Assembly: GCA_002733155.1 (NCBI GenBank)
Contig: NVUO01000013.1
Span: 63,649-72,786 of the forward strand
From: Sulfurimonas sp.
GTDB lineage: Bacteria > Campylobacterota > Campylobacteria > Campylobacterales > Sulfurimonadaceae
DNA: 9,138 bases
Direction: 5' to 3'
In this document: piece by piece, positions 1 to 6,587 of the stretch
Position numbering within the stretch: position 1 is the first letter of the stretch
Layout: every line of letters starts with the position of its first letter
Notes under the pieces: generated by a model
Database searches by the model: none
Told to the model about the DNA's origin: nothing
Seen by the model: only the letters and a program-made list of their open reading frames with translations
Position numbers and translations under genes: made by a program

Positions 1-600
1 GGTGCACAACTTGTTTTAACTCCGTCTTCACTTGGTATGAATGGTGCAATTTCTAAGGCAGATGAACTTCAAAAAACTATCTCAAATTCTATAGTATTAC
101 AACAGTTTGAAAATCCATCAAATCCAGAGATACATTCATTAACTACAGCCAAAGAGATACTAGAGGATACTGAGGCTAAATTAGATGTTTTTGTGGCTGC
201 AGTTGGAACTGGGGGTACCATTACTGGTACATCAAGGGTATTAAAAGAGTATATAAGTCATATAAAAATTATTGCAGTTGAGCCTGAGGCTAGTGCAGTA
301 TTATCTGGCGAAGATGCTGGTGTACATAAAATACAAGGTATTGGTGCTGGTTTTATTCCTAAGATTTTAGATACTAATATATATACAGAGATTATAAAAG
401 TATCTAATGAAGATGCAATTAAAACAGCAAAAATGTTAGCTAAGGAGGAGGGTCTTTTAGTTGGAATATCGGCTGGGGCTAACGTATATGCTACTATGCT
501 TATAGCTTCACGTGAAGAGTTTAAGAACAAAACTCTTTTAACAATTTTATGTGATACAAGTGAGAGATATCTAAGTACTGAACTTTTTGCAGATGACTAA
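1..600 (+). CDS. cysK: Cysteine synthase A (O-acetylserine sulfhydrylase), 3' part
   Basis: Partial gene: the reading frame is open from the first base and ends with TAA at 598-600, giving the last 199 residues. The family is usually about 300-320 residues, so roughly 100 N-terminal residues, including the Schiff-base lysine, lie upstream of the window. The enzyme is a cytoplasmic PLP protein that makes L-cysteine from O-acetylserine and sulfide. Visible family marks, in fragment numbering, are the GMNGAI segment (12-17), QQFENPSNPEIH (34-45), the PLP-phosphate loop GTGGT (69-73), GIGAGFIP (113-120) and GISAGAN (155-161). The C-terminal motif reads LCDTSERYLST, where most CysK proteins have an LPDxGERYLS-like form. 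The ATG at 37 is internal to the frame and not the start. The gene overlaps the next one by 8 bases. A related beta-synthase family member (CysM type) is the main alternative, but the overall motif set fits CysK best. Confidence 0.92.
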   Translation, partial: GAQLVLTPSSLGMNGAISKADELQKTISNSIVLQQFENPSNPEIHSLTTAKEILEDTEAKLDVFVAAVGTGGTITGTSRVLKEYISHIKIIAVEPEASAVLSGEDAGVHKIQGIGAGFIPKILDTNIYTEIIKVSNEDAIKTAKMLAKEEGLLVGISAGANVYATMLIASREEFKNKTLLTILCDTSERYLSTELFADD

Positions 601-1180
601 GTTTTTAGAGACTATAAAAGCTGTAGATGGAAAAATATATAATTTATATTATCATCAAAAAAGATATGAAAAAGTATTAGATTATTTTCATATTAAAAAT
701 AAACAAAACTTACAAGATTATTTATCCCCACCACAAAATGGTATATATAGATGTAGGCTAGAATATGATGAAAAAAATCTAAAAGTAGAGTATATTAAAT
801 ATGAAAAACGCGATATTAATAGCCTAAAACTTATATATGATGATTTTATAGAATATAATTTTAAGTATAAAGATAGAGAAAACTTAAATAATTTATATAA
901 ACAAAGAGAAAATTGCTCAGATATATTGATAGTTAAAAATTCTTTATTAACTGATACAAGTATTGCTAATATATCCCTTTTTGATGGTAAAAATTGGCTA
1001 ACACCAAAAAAACCATTATTAGAGGGTACTACTAGGCAGAGATTATTAGATGAGGGTAAAATTAGGAAAAAAAATATACATATAGATGATTTATTCAAAT
1101 ATAAAAAAATAGCCTTACTAAATTCTATGATAGATTTTGATATAATTAACTCAGATAACTTAAAGGATATTATTTGCTAG
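593..1180 (+). CDS. Compact class IV aminotransferase-family protein, PabC-like
   Basis: A 195-residue PLP enzyme of the branched-chain aminotransferase/4-amino-4-deoxychorismate lyase fold. Marks seen: an N-terminal FLETIK segment (4-9) followed by NLYYHQKRY (17-25), which parallels the FETIR...HLxRL region of PabC; KYKDR (91-95), where K91 aligns with the PLP lysine of PabC because a conserved Arg follows four residues later; DTSIANI (121-127), equivalent to the usual E-x-S-x-x-N-I/L stretch; and GTTR (145-148), equivalent to the GIxR signature. It is about 70 residues shorter than E. coli PabC, mostly because the N-terminal region before FLET is missing. An ATG at 593 overlaps the cysK stop by 8 bases; an in-frame TTG at 587 is possible but less likely. 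No clear ribosome site is visible, suggesting translational coupling to cysK. The substrate cannot be read from the sequence; lyase activity in p-aminobenzoate/folate synthesis is the first guess, and a D- or branched-chain amino acid transaminase is the alternative. Confidence 0.78.
   Translation: MTKFLETIKAVDGKIYNLYYHQKRYEKVLDYFHIKNKQNLQDYLSPPQNGIYRCRLEYDEKNLKVEYIKYEKRDINSLKLIYDDFIEYNFKYKDRENLNNLYKQRENCSDILIVKNSLLTDTSIANISLFDGKNWLTPKKPLLEGTTRQRLLDEGKIRKKNIHIDDLFKYKKIALLNSMIDFDIINSDNLKDIIC
1162..1167 (+). promoter_or_regulatory. Ribosome binding site deciding a TTG start
   Basis: AAAGGA lies six bases before the TTG at 1174. It favours TTG 1174 as the start of the third gene over the later in-frame ATG at 1216, which has no comparable site. 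Confidence 0.6.
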
Positions 1181-1629
1181 ATTCTATAGTAGAAGATGAA
1201 AAGTTCGCTTTATTAATGCAAAAGAATATACAAGATTTGATGATTCATTTTTTTGAAAAAGAGCAGAATTTTGGAATTTTATGTAAAATAGAAGATGTAA
1301 GTTTCGAACCAGAACTTCCTGAGAAAATTATATTAGGTTTTCATCAGTTAACACTTTTTTTCATAGCAGGTTATACTTTTGAGACTGCAGGTGTAGTAGA
1401 TAATAACCTTGTATTTGAAGCAGGTTTTGGATCAGATAATATAGGTAGTGTTGTGACTGTACCATTACTTAGTATATTACAGCTGATTATCGATGAGACA
1501 CCTGTTTTAATTAACTTAGCTAATTATAAAAAAGATGTAAAAAAACCTACAAAATCTGATGGTTTTGGGGTAGAGAATTCAATGGCATCATTTCTTTCAA
1601 ATCCAGAGAATTCTAAGTTTTTAAAGTAA
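1174..1629 (+). CDS. Uncharacterised protein, possible SspB-like ClpXP adaptor
   Basis: A 151-residue soluble protein whose family I do not recognise with certainty. It begins at TTG 1174, inside the end of the aminotransferase gene (7-base overlap). Layout: an amphipathic helix (about 8-30); a strand pair (32-56) containing KIILGF; a hydrophobic, Gly-bearing stretch (57-76); then NNLVFEAGFGS (78-88), a Val-Thr-Val-Pro strand (94-97) with LLSILQLIIDE after it, and a closing strand VLINL (111-115). The last 35 residues (117-151) are Lys/Ser/Asn-rich and probably disordered, ending in hydrophobic FL plus Lys. This order (helix, strands, aromatic-x-x-x-FG, VP-hydrophobic, acidic residue, closing strand, flexible tail with hydrophobic end) matches SspB, which delivers ssrA-tagged proteins to ClpXP and docks on ClpX by its tail. 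The match is by eye and remote, so the role is inference. No signal peptide is visible; the hydrophobic stretches look like strands, not membrane helices. Confidence 0.8.
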   Translation: MLDSIVEDEKFALLMQKNIQDLMIHFFEKEQNFGILCKIEDVSFEPELPEKIILGFHQLTLFFIAGYTFETAGVVDNNLVFEAGFGSDNIGSVVTVPLLSILQLIIDETPVLINLANYKKDVKKPTKSDGFGVENSMASFLSNPENSKFLK

Positions 1630-1631
1630 GA

Positions 1632-1681
1632 GTAAACTCCAATATTAGCTAGATTTTATTTAGAGATAAAAGGTAGTTTAC
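1632..1681. terminator. Weak inverted repeat between convergent genes
   Basis: GTAAACT at 1632-1638 pairs perfectly with AGTTTAC at 1675-1681, and flanking CC/GG can extend the stem past a one-base bulge. Inside the loop, TTTTAT (1654-1659) pairs with ATAAAA (1666-1671) around TTAGAG. It spans the 19-base gap and the 3' end of the LysR gene, where a bidirectional terminator would be expected. There is no GC-rich stem and no clean U-tract on either strand, so this is only a candidate. Confidence 0.2.
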
Positions 1682-2560
1682 AACATTATCAACAAATGCA
1701 TCGTGTTTTCTTTCTTTAGAATAAGCGATATAAAAGTTTCTTTCTATTTTGTAGTTTTTTAATCTAGCTTCAAATAGTTTGCCCTCATCTAACTCAGCTT
1801 GTATAACGTGACGTGACATAATGGAGACAACAGGTTTGCCTTCTTTACTAGCATGTATGATAGATTCTTTAATAGCAGTAGGGCTACCCAATACTCCAAG
1901 CACATTAAAACTGTTACATTGAATACCCATCTCTTCAAAAACTTCAGAAGTTAATTTTCTTGTATGTGATTTTTCATCACGACAAATCCAATCAAATTCT
2001 AACAAGTCTTCAGCTTGCAGTTGTTTTTTTATATTTTGATTTGAAAATACTACTAATTCGTCTTGTACCCATTCTCTATATATGATTCCATCTTTAAAAA
2101 CTGGAGATTCTATTAAAGCTACATCTATTTTTTTATCTTCAAGTTGTTCTATAATTTCACAAGAAAGAGCAACATTCATATATACATCATTATTAATTCT
2201 TTTTTTAATTCTTTTTTTAATTTCACCCAAATAATTTGGTAATATATAGTTACCAATAGCATTTGATGAACCCATTACAAATGTGAAGTCTTTATTAATT
2301 ATTTTTATAAGCTCTTTTTCACCACTTGAAATTGCTTTGTCAAGTTTTATAGCTATTCTATGAAGATCTTCACCCTCTTTAGTGAGTAATATACCGTTCT
2401 TTTTTCTCTCTACAATTTTTGTATCTAGATAATCTTCTATGAATTTAATTTGTTGAGTTACTGCTGGTTGAGAGATACCAAGTTTTGCTGACGCTTTTGA
2501 AAAACTTCTTTCTTTGATAACCATCAAAAAAGTTTGTAATTTTGCAAAATCTTTTAACAT
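1649..2560 (-). CDS. LysR-type transcriptional regulator
   Basis: A 303-residue DNA-binding regulator of normal LysR length. The winged helix-turn-helix covers residues 1-62 with the family pattern RSFSKASAKLGISQPAVTQQ (18-37), followed by IxxxExxLxxxIVERKKNGILLTKEG-type residues. A linker helix (63-90) leads to the ligand-binding domain (91-303), which begins with the expected MGSSNAIGNYILP (96-108). Residues 112-122 contain the tandem repeat IKKR-IKKR, coded by a 12-bp duplication that adds four residues compared with typical family spacing after the LP motif. The ATG at 2558-2560 has a good ribosome site (AGGA, six bases upstream on this strand). It is convergent with the cysK block and divergent from the helicase operon. 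Nearness to cysK makes sulfur or cysteine control (CysB/CysL-like) a reasonable guess, but the effector cannot be read here, and it could equally act on its own promoter and the divergent operon. Confidence 0.92.
   Translation of the reverse strand: MLKDFAKLQTFLMVIKERSFSKASAKLGISQPAVTQQIKFIEDYLDTKIVERKKNGILLTKEGEDLHRIAIKLDKAISSGEKELIKIINKDFTFVMGSSNAIGNYILPNYLGEIKKRIKKRINNDVYMNVALSCEIIEQLEDKKIDVALIESPVFKDGIIYREWVQDELVVFSNQNIKKQLQAEDLLEFDWICRDEKSHTRKLTSEVFEEMGIQCNSFNVLGVLGSPTAIKESIIHASKEGKPVVSIMSRHVIQAELDEGKLFEARLKNYKIERNFYIAYSKERKHDAFVDNVVNYLLSLNKI
2195..2218. repeat. 12-bp tandem duplication, two copies, in the LysR gene
   Basis: AATTCTTTTTTT occurs at 2195-2206 and again at 2207-2218, followed by AATT of a third partial copy. 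On the coding strand each unit is four codons, giving Ile-Lys-Lys-Arg twice, so the frame is kept. Each unit has a run of seven A/T bases, a substrate prone to slippage. Confidence 0.85.
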
Positions 2561-2583
2561 AATAATTCCTATAAGTTCAAATA

Positions 2584-2596
2584 ATAATCTGATTAT
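2584..2596. promoter_or_regulatory. Perfect palindrome, candidate operator for the LysR regulator
   Basis: ATAATC-T-GATTAT has perfect six-base arms around one base. It lies 24-36 bases upstream of the regulator's ATG and overlaps the -10 box and predicted start of its promoter. LysR proteins commonly repress their own genes from such divergent spacers. The spacing is not the classical T-N11-A, and A/T-rich DNA gives palindromes by chance, so the assignment is tentative. Confidence 0.35.
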
Positions 2597-2620
2597 AACT
2601 CATTATTATAATTAATGCAA
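2592..2620 (-). promoter_or_regulatory. Sigma70-type promoter of the LysR gene
   Basis: On the - strand, TTGCAT (2620-2615) and TATAAT (2597-2592) are separated by exactly 17 bases. Transcription would begin near 2585, leaving a leader of about 25 bases with the AGGA ribosome site. The -10 box matches the consensus perfectly and the -35 box in four of six positions. Confidence 0.6.
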
Positions 2621-2649
2621 TAGTTATATAATAATATGCAAGTTTTAGA

Positions 2650-2655
2650 TATAAT
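2650..2655 (+). promoter_or_regulatory. -10 box of the helicase-truB-csrA operon promoter
   Basis: TATAAT at 2650-2655 follows TTTTAGA, a context typical of Campylobacterota promoters, which often lack a -35 box. No good -35 is seen 16-19 bases upstream. Transcription would start near 2662, about 24 bases before the helicase ATG. This is the only obvious promoter for the eight following genes. Confidence 0.5.
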
Positions 2656-2685
2656 AAATAAAATTCTTTTAAGATTGTAGCAATT

Positions 2686-4734
2686 ATGGAAAAAATATTT
2701 GAAAAACTAAACTCATCACAAAGTGACGCCGTAAGACAATCAGAAGGTCCAGTCCTTATATTAGCTGGTGCTGGGAGTGGGAAAACTACTACAATAGTCT
2801 CTCGCTTAGCTTACCTTATTGAAAGCTTAGGGGTTCCAGCTTCAAATACTTTAACCTTAACTTTTACAAATAAAGCTGCAAAAGAGATGCGTAATCGTGC
2901 AGCAGATATGATGACTAATCAAGCATATCCACCACTTCTTTGTACCTTCCATAAGTTTGGTCTTTTATTTTTAAAATTTAATATACATCTTTTAAAAAGA
3001 GAGAATAACTTTGTAGTTATTGATACTGATGATAAAAAAAGAATTATTAAAAAGATAAATTCTGAAATTCCTACTCCATTGATTGCTAGTGAAATATCAA
3101 GATATAAAAACTCTCTTCTTTCTCCAGATGATGCTTACAAACAGGCTGAGATATTTAATTATCAGCAAATTGCTAAGGTTTATGAAAAATATGAGGCGTA
3201 TTTATTAGAAAATAATTTAGTAGATTTTGATGATTTAATATCTTTGACTTATAAATTATTAGAAGAAAACCCAGATTTGACAAAAACTATATCTCAAAAA
3301 TATCAATATATAATGGTTGATGAGTACCAAGATACAAATGAACTACAGCTAAAACTTCTTCAAAAATTATGTGTAAGTCATAATAATATCTGTGTAGTTG
3401 GCGATGATGATCAAAGCATATATGGATGGCGTGGTGCTAATATACGAAATATTATGGAGTTTCATGAAGATTTTATAGGCACTAAGGTATTTAAACTAGA
3501 AGAGAACTATCGTTCACGTGAACCAATTTTAAAGGTAGCAAACTCACTAATAGAGCATAACCGTTCACGACTTGGAAAAGAGCTAAAAGCAACTAGAGGC
3601 TCAGGTGATGATGTAACTGTATTAAACTCTAGTGACGAAAACGAAGAAGCTAGAAAAATAGCTTTACATATAGCTAAACTGCAAGAATCAGGTGTAAGTG
3701 CAAAAAACATAGCTGTACTTTATAGGGTGAATGTTTTAAGTAGATCTATAGAAGATAGTTTAAATCGTGCAGGAATATCTTATAAACTTGTAGGTGGTCT
3801 TCGTTTTTATGATAGAGCTGAGATTAAAGACCTTATCTCTTATATACGTGTAATTACTAATTTTCATGATGATTTTTCTTTTAAACGTATAGTTAATAAA
3901 CCAAAACGTGGACTTGGAAAAGCCAGTGTAGATAAGATTGAATTAGCAGCTCATGCAGGTTCTACCTCAATTTATGAGTATATAAAAAAAGTACCTTTAG
4001 CTGAATTAGAAACTCTTGTAAGACAAAAAAATGCCAATACACTCAAGAAGTTTATTAAAGAGATAGCAAATGTAGCTAAGATAGTTTCAAAAAGTACATA
4101 TGAGTTTATAGATGTATTAGATGATACTTTTCATCTAAAAGATATTTATAAGGGTCATCAAGATGAACACGATAAGATTTTAAATATGGATGAGTTTTAT
4201 GGACTGTTTCGTGATTTTATAAAAAATTCTCCCGAGGCTTCTTTAGATGAATTTTTAAATGAATTGACTCTTCAAAGTGAACAAGATCAGGTTGAGGGTG
4301 AGAGTATATATATGATGAGTATACATGCTTCAAAAGGTTTAGAATTTGAGCATGTATTTATTATTGGTTTAGAGGAAGGTTTTTTACCTCTAGTTGGTGA
4401 GGGAAGTGACTTAGAAGAAGAAAGAAGACTTGGATATGTATCTTTTACAAGAGCTAAAGATACTCTAACTCTTTCTCATGTGGGAAGTAGATTTTATAAG
4501 GGTAGAAGAAGTAATCTTTCAAAAAGTAGATTTTTTAATGAAGCGGGACTTTGTGATGGTTCACTTATAGTTGAGAAAAATACATCCTTTAAAAAAGGTG
4601 ACTTAGTACGTCATAAAATTTTTGGAACTGGACGTGTAAATGGGGTTAGTAAATCTGGACGTGAGTTTAAACTTCATATCAATTTTGCTGGAACAAAAAG
4701 AGATATTTTAGCTTCTTTTGTAGAGAGACTGTGA
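2686..4734 (+). CDS. UvrD/Rep/PcrA-family ATP-dependent DNA helicase
   Basis: A 682-residue superfamily 1A 3'-to-5' helicase acting in DNA repair and replication. All motifs are present in order: Q-motif LNSSQSDAV (8-16), Walker A GAGSGKT (28-34), motif Ia TFTNKAAKEM (59-68), Ib CTFHKFG (86-92), motif II VDEYQDTN (211-218), motif III GDDDQSIYGWRGA (239-251), motif IV LEENYRS (271-277), motif V SIHASKGLEF (545-554) and motif VI ERRLGYVSFTRAKDTL (579-594). The C-terminal KKGDLVRHKIFGTGRV segment and following strands (636-682) resemble the Tudor-like domain that lets PcrA and UvrD bind RNA polymerase, pointing to PcrA/UvrD rather than Rep. Family genes in Campylobacterota are variously named uvrD, pcrA or rep, so no symbol is given. 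The ATG at 2686 has only a weak ribosome site but fits the Q-motif position. The stop overlaps the truB start by four bases. Confidence 0.95.
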   Translation: MEKIFEKLNSSQSDAVRQSEGPVLILAGAGSGKTTTIVSRLAYLIESLGVPASNTLTLTFTNKAAKEMRNRAADMMTNQAYPPLLCTFHKFGLLFLKFNIHLLKRENNFVVIDTDDKKRIIKKINSEIPTPLIASEISRYKNSLLSPDDAYKQAEIFNYQQIAKVYEKYEAYLLENNLVDFDDLISLTYKLLEENPDLTKTISQKYQYIMVDEYQDTNELQLKLLQKLCVSHNNICVVGDDDQSIYGWRGANIRNIMEFHEDFIGTKVFKLEENYRSREPILKVANSLIEHNRSRLGKELKATRGSGDDVTVLNSSDENEEARKIALHIAKLQESGVSAKNIAVLYRVNVLSRSIEDSLNRAGISYKLVGGLRFYDRAEIKDLISYIRVITNFHDDFSFKRIVNKPKRGLGKASVDKIELAAHAGSTSIYEYIKKVPLAELETLVRQKNANTLKKFIKEIANVAKIVSKSTYEFIDVLDDTFHLKDIYKGHQDEHDKILNMDEFYGLFRDFIKNSPEASLDEFLNELTLQSEQDQVEGESIYMMSIHASKGLEFEHVFIIGLEEGFLPLVGEGSDLEEERRLGYVSFTRAKDTLTLSHVGSRFYKGRRSNLSKSRFFNEAGLCDGSLIVEKNTSFKKGDLVRHKIFGTGRVNGVSKSGREFKLHINFAGTKRDILASFVERL

Positions 4735-5555
4735 ATAAACTTTTTGTAGCATATAAACCAACAGGTATTAGTTCAAACCACTTTTTAAATAAACTAAAAA
4801 GAAAATACAATACTAAAAAAGCTGGTTTCACAGGCACACTTGATCCTTTTGCTAAGGGTGTACTTATCATCGGTATGGGTTCCCATACAAAACTATTTCG
4901 TTTTTTAAATAAGACTCCAAAAACTTATAGAGCTACTTTATGGTTAGGTGCGAAATCTGATTCTTTGGATACTGAGTTAATAAAAAATGTAGAGATTTTA
5001 CCAGAGTTTGAGCTAAAAAAAGTAAAAGAGGTTATATCTTCTTTGGAGGGTAACTTAGAATATGAAGCGCCAATATTTTCTGCAAAAAAAATAAATGGTC
5101 AAAGGGCATATGACTTAGCCAGACAAGGTAAAAAGTTCACTTTAAATAAAATAAACTCTAGTATATTCAAGACTAAGTTTGTATCTTATTGTCATCCATT
5201 TTTGACTTTTGAAGCTACAGTATCTGAGGGTACATATATTCGTTCACTTGGTTTATTGATATCAAATAGACTTGGATTAAAATTTGGAAGTTTAAGTGCT
5301 TTGGAGAGATTATCTGAGGGACAGTTTGTATATGAAAATGAAAAAGTTTTAGATATCAAAAAATCTTTAAATATAAAGCAAAATTTTTATACCGGAGATA
5401 TGGATAATTTAAAATATGGAAGAGTTCTTGCTTTACAAGATTTAAGTATTAAAGAGGGTGGATATTATTGGTTGGAAAATGAAGATAATATATCAATAAT
5501 TAATGTGCAAGAAAATAAAGTAAAATATGAGCTCGGTAGGATAAATATATGTTAG
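4731..5555 (+). CDS. truB: tRNA pseudouridine(55) synthase
   Basis: A 274-residue enzyme that isomerises uridine 55 in the T-loop of nearly all tRNAs. The catalytic aspartate is D38 in [11 protein letters not shown] (35-45). Other marks are [11 protein letters not shown] (64-74), with the active-site tyrosine Y66, the segment [18 protein letters not shown] (114-131) and GTYIRSLG (167-174) with R171. In E. coli the catalytic loop reads GHTG; here it is GFTG, so the base-flipping histidine is replaced by Phe33. The C-terminal PUA-type domain is short (E. coli TruB is about 314 residues). The start is GTG at 4731, overlapping the helicase stop by four bases (GTGA), with an AGAGAG stretch just upstream. 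The end overlaps csrA by seven bases. Translational coupling on both sides is likely. Confidence 0.95.
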   Translation: MNKLFVAYKPTGISSNHFLNKLKRKYNTKKAGFTGTLDPFAKGVLIIGMGSHTKLFRFLNKTPKTYRATLWLGAKSDSLDTELIKNVEILPEFELKKVKEVISSLEGNLEYEAPIFSAKKINGQRAYDLARQGKKFTLNKINSSIFKTKFVSYCHPFLTFEATVSEGTYIRSLGLLISNRLGLKFGSLSALERLSEGQFVYENEKVLDIKKSLNIKQNFYTGDMDNLKYGRVLALQDLSIKEGGYYWLENEDNISIINVQENKVKYELGRINIC

Positions 5556-5779
5556 TATTAGCTAGAAAGTTAGATGAATCAATTATAATCGGCGATAATA
5601 TAACTATAAAGGTTATATCAATTGATAAGGGTGTAGTTAAACTCGGAATAGATGCGCCAAGGGATATTTCTATAATGAGAACTGAATTAATTAAAGATGT
5701 TACAGATTCAAATATTGCAGCCTCAAAAGAGATTAAACTTGATGATGTAAACTTATTAAGCTCAATTATTAAAAAGTAA
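5549..5779 (+). CDS. csrA: Carbon storage regulator CsrA
   Basis: A 76-residue RNA-binding dimer that binds GGA motifs in mRNA leaders and controls translation. Conserved positions are L4, R6 in LVLARK, the IIGDNI segment (13-18), LGIDAPRDI (32-40) and the RNA-contacting R44 in MRTEL. The C-terminal extension beyond the 61-residue E. coli form is typical of bacteria where FliW antagonises CsrA to couple flagellin level to translation, as in Campylobacter. The ATG at 5549 is within the last codons of truB and has TAGGA at 5537-5541 as its ribosome site. This GGA core could itself be a CsrA target, but one GGA in a ribosome site is weak evidence. Gene order truB-csrA-ispE places it among growth genes. 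Confidence 0.97.
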   Translation: MLVLARKLDESIIIGDNITIKVISIDKGVVKLGIDAPRDISIMRTELIKDVTDSNIAASKEIKLDDVNLLSSIIKK

Positions 5780-5786
5780 TATAAAA

Positions 5787-6560
5787 GTGAAACTCTATAA
5801 GGCCTATGCTAAGGTAAATATATTTTTAAAAATTACGGGAACTAGGGGCAACTATCATGAGATAATTTCTCGTTTTGTTGTAGTTAATTCTTTATATGAT
5901 GAACTTTCATTTTTAAAAAAAGATAAAAAAGAATTTGAAATCATTGGTGAATTTAAATGTACTACAGAACAAAATACTATATATAAAGCATATATAGCTC
6001 TTCTAGATTTTACAAAATCAAAGTCTTTAGAGAATTTAATGCAAGATTATGCAGTAAAGGTGGATAAAAATATTCCAACTTTTGCAGGACTTGGTGGTGG
6101 TAGTTCTGATGCAGCTACGTATTTAAAGATGTGTAATTCAAGTTTAGATTTAGGTCTGAGCTTAAATGAACTTGCTTTAATAGGTTTAAAAGTTGGGGCT
6201 GATGTTCCTTTTTTTATTTATGGATACAATAGTGCTAATGTAAGCGGTATTGGTGAAATAGTCCAAGAGTTTAAAGAAGAGCTATTAGAATATGAGCTCT
6301 ATACTCCAAAGTTAGAGATAAGTACACCAAAGGTATATACAAGCTATAGGAATAATTTTTTTAAACCTATAAACTCTTTTTATGCAAATGAACTAAAAGA
6401 AAAAACTTCTTTAGAGATTTTAAGTACTATGTCAGCTGATGAGGCTAACGATTTGTTTAAGCCTGCATTTTTAGAATATAGTGAGTTAAAAAAGTTTTAC
6501 AAACATGGATACTTTTTTTCTGGAAGTGGCAGTAGTTTTTTTTGTTTAAAAAATATATAG
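5787..6560 (+). CDS. ispE: 4-diphosphocytidyl-2-C-methyl-D-erythritol kinase
   Basis: A 257-residue GHMP kinase, the fourth step of the non-mevalonate (MEP) isoprenoid pathway; it phosphorylates CDP-methylerythritol with ATP in the cytoplasm. Visible motifs: AYAKVNIFLKITG (6-18) with catalytic K9; the ATP loop PTFAGLGGGSSDAA (97-110); GADVPFF (137-143) with catalytic D139; and SGSGSSFF (245-252). Length is normal to slightly short. The start is GTG at 5787, seven bases after the csrA stop, with only an A-rich upstream region and no clear ribosome site, so translation probably relies on coupling to csrA. A T8 run near the 3' end (6536-6543) encodes Ser-Phe-Phe and does not break the frame. Confidence 0.95.
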   Translation: MKLYKAYAKVNIFLKITGTRGNYHEIISRFVVVNSLYDELSFLKKDKKEFEIIGEFKCTTEQNTIYKAYIALLDFTKSKSLENLMQDYAVKVDKNIPTFAGLGGGSSDAATYLKMCNSSLDLGLSLNELALIGLKVGADVPFFIYGYNSANVSGIGEIVQEFKEELLEYELYTPKLEISTPKVYTSYRNNFFKPINSFYANELKEKTSLEILSTMSADEANDLFKPAFLEYSELKKFYKHGYFFSGSGSSFFCLKNI

Positions 6561-6576
6561 GTACTTAGAAGTAAAG

Positions 6577-6582
6577 TAAGGA
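6577..6582 (+). promoter_or_regulatory. Strong ribosome binding site of smpB
   Basis: TAAGGA lies five bases before the ATG at 6588. It is the best ribosome site in the window, and sits in a 27-base gap that is one of only two real gaps in the operon. It fits independent, strong translation of smpB. Confidence 0.65.
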
Positions 6583-6587
6583 AAGTT

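Noticed and set aside
258..530. Open frame on the - strand inside cysK
   Set aside because: It is a shadow of the cysteine synthase frame, with no family resemblance and no ribosome site.
587..592. TTG at 587 as the start of the aminotransferase
   Set aside because: ATG at 593 is two codons later, gives a tight ATGACTAA overlap with the cysK stop, and needs no rare start codon.
718..1098. Open frame on the - strand inside the aminotransferase gene
   Set aside because: Low-complexity Ser/Phe/Leu-rich translation of A/T-rich antisense DNA, opposite a gene with clear family motifs.
3507..3710. Open frame on the - strand inside the helicase gene
   Set aside because: Lies entirely within conserved helicase sequence; no support of its own.
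4679..4870. Open frame on the - strand over the helicase/truB junction
   Set aside because: Opposite two confirmed genes and without motifs.
6536..6543. T8 homopolymer in ispE (and an A8 at 1067-1074) as phase-variable tracts
   Set aside because: Both genes are intact, the tracts are short, and runs of this length are expected in A/T-rich DNA; one at the very end of ispE would have little effect on the product.
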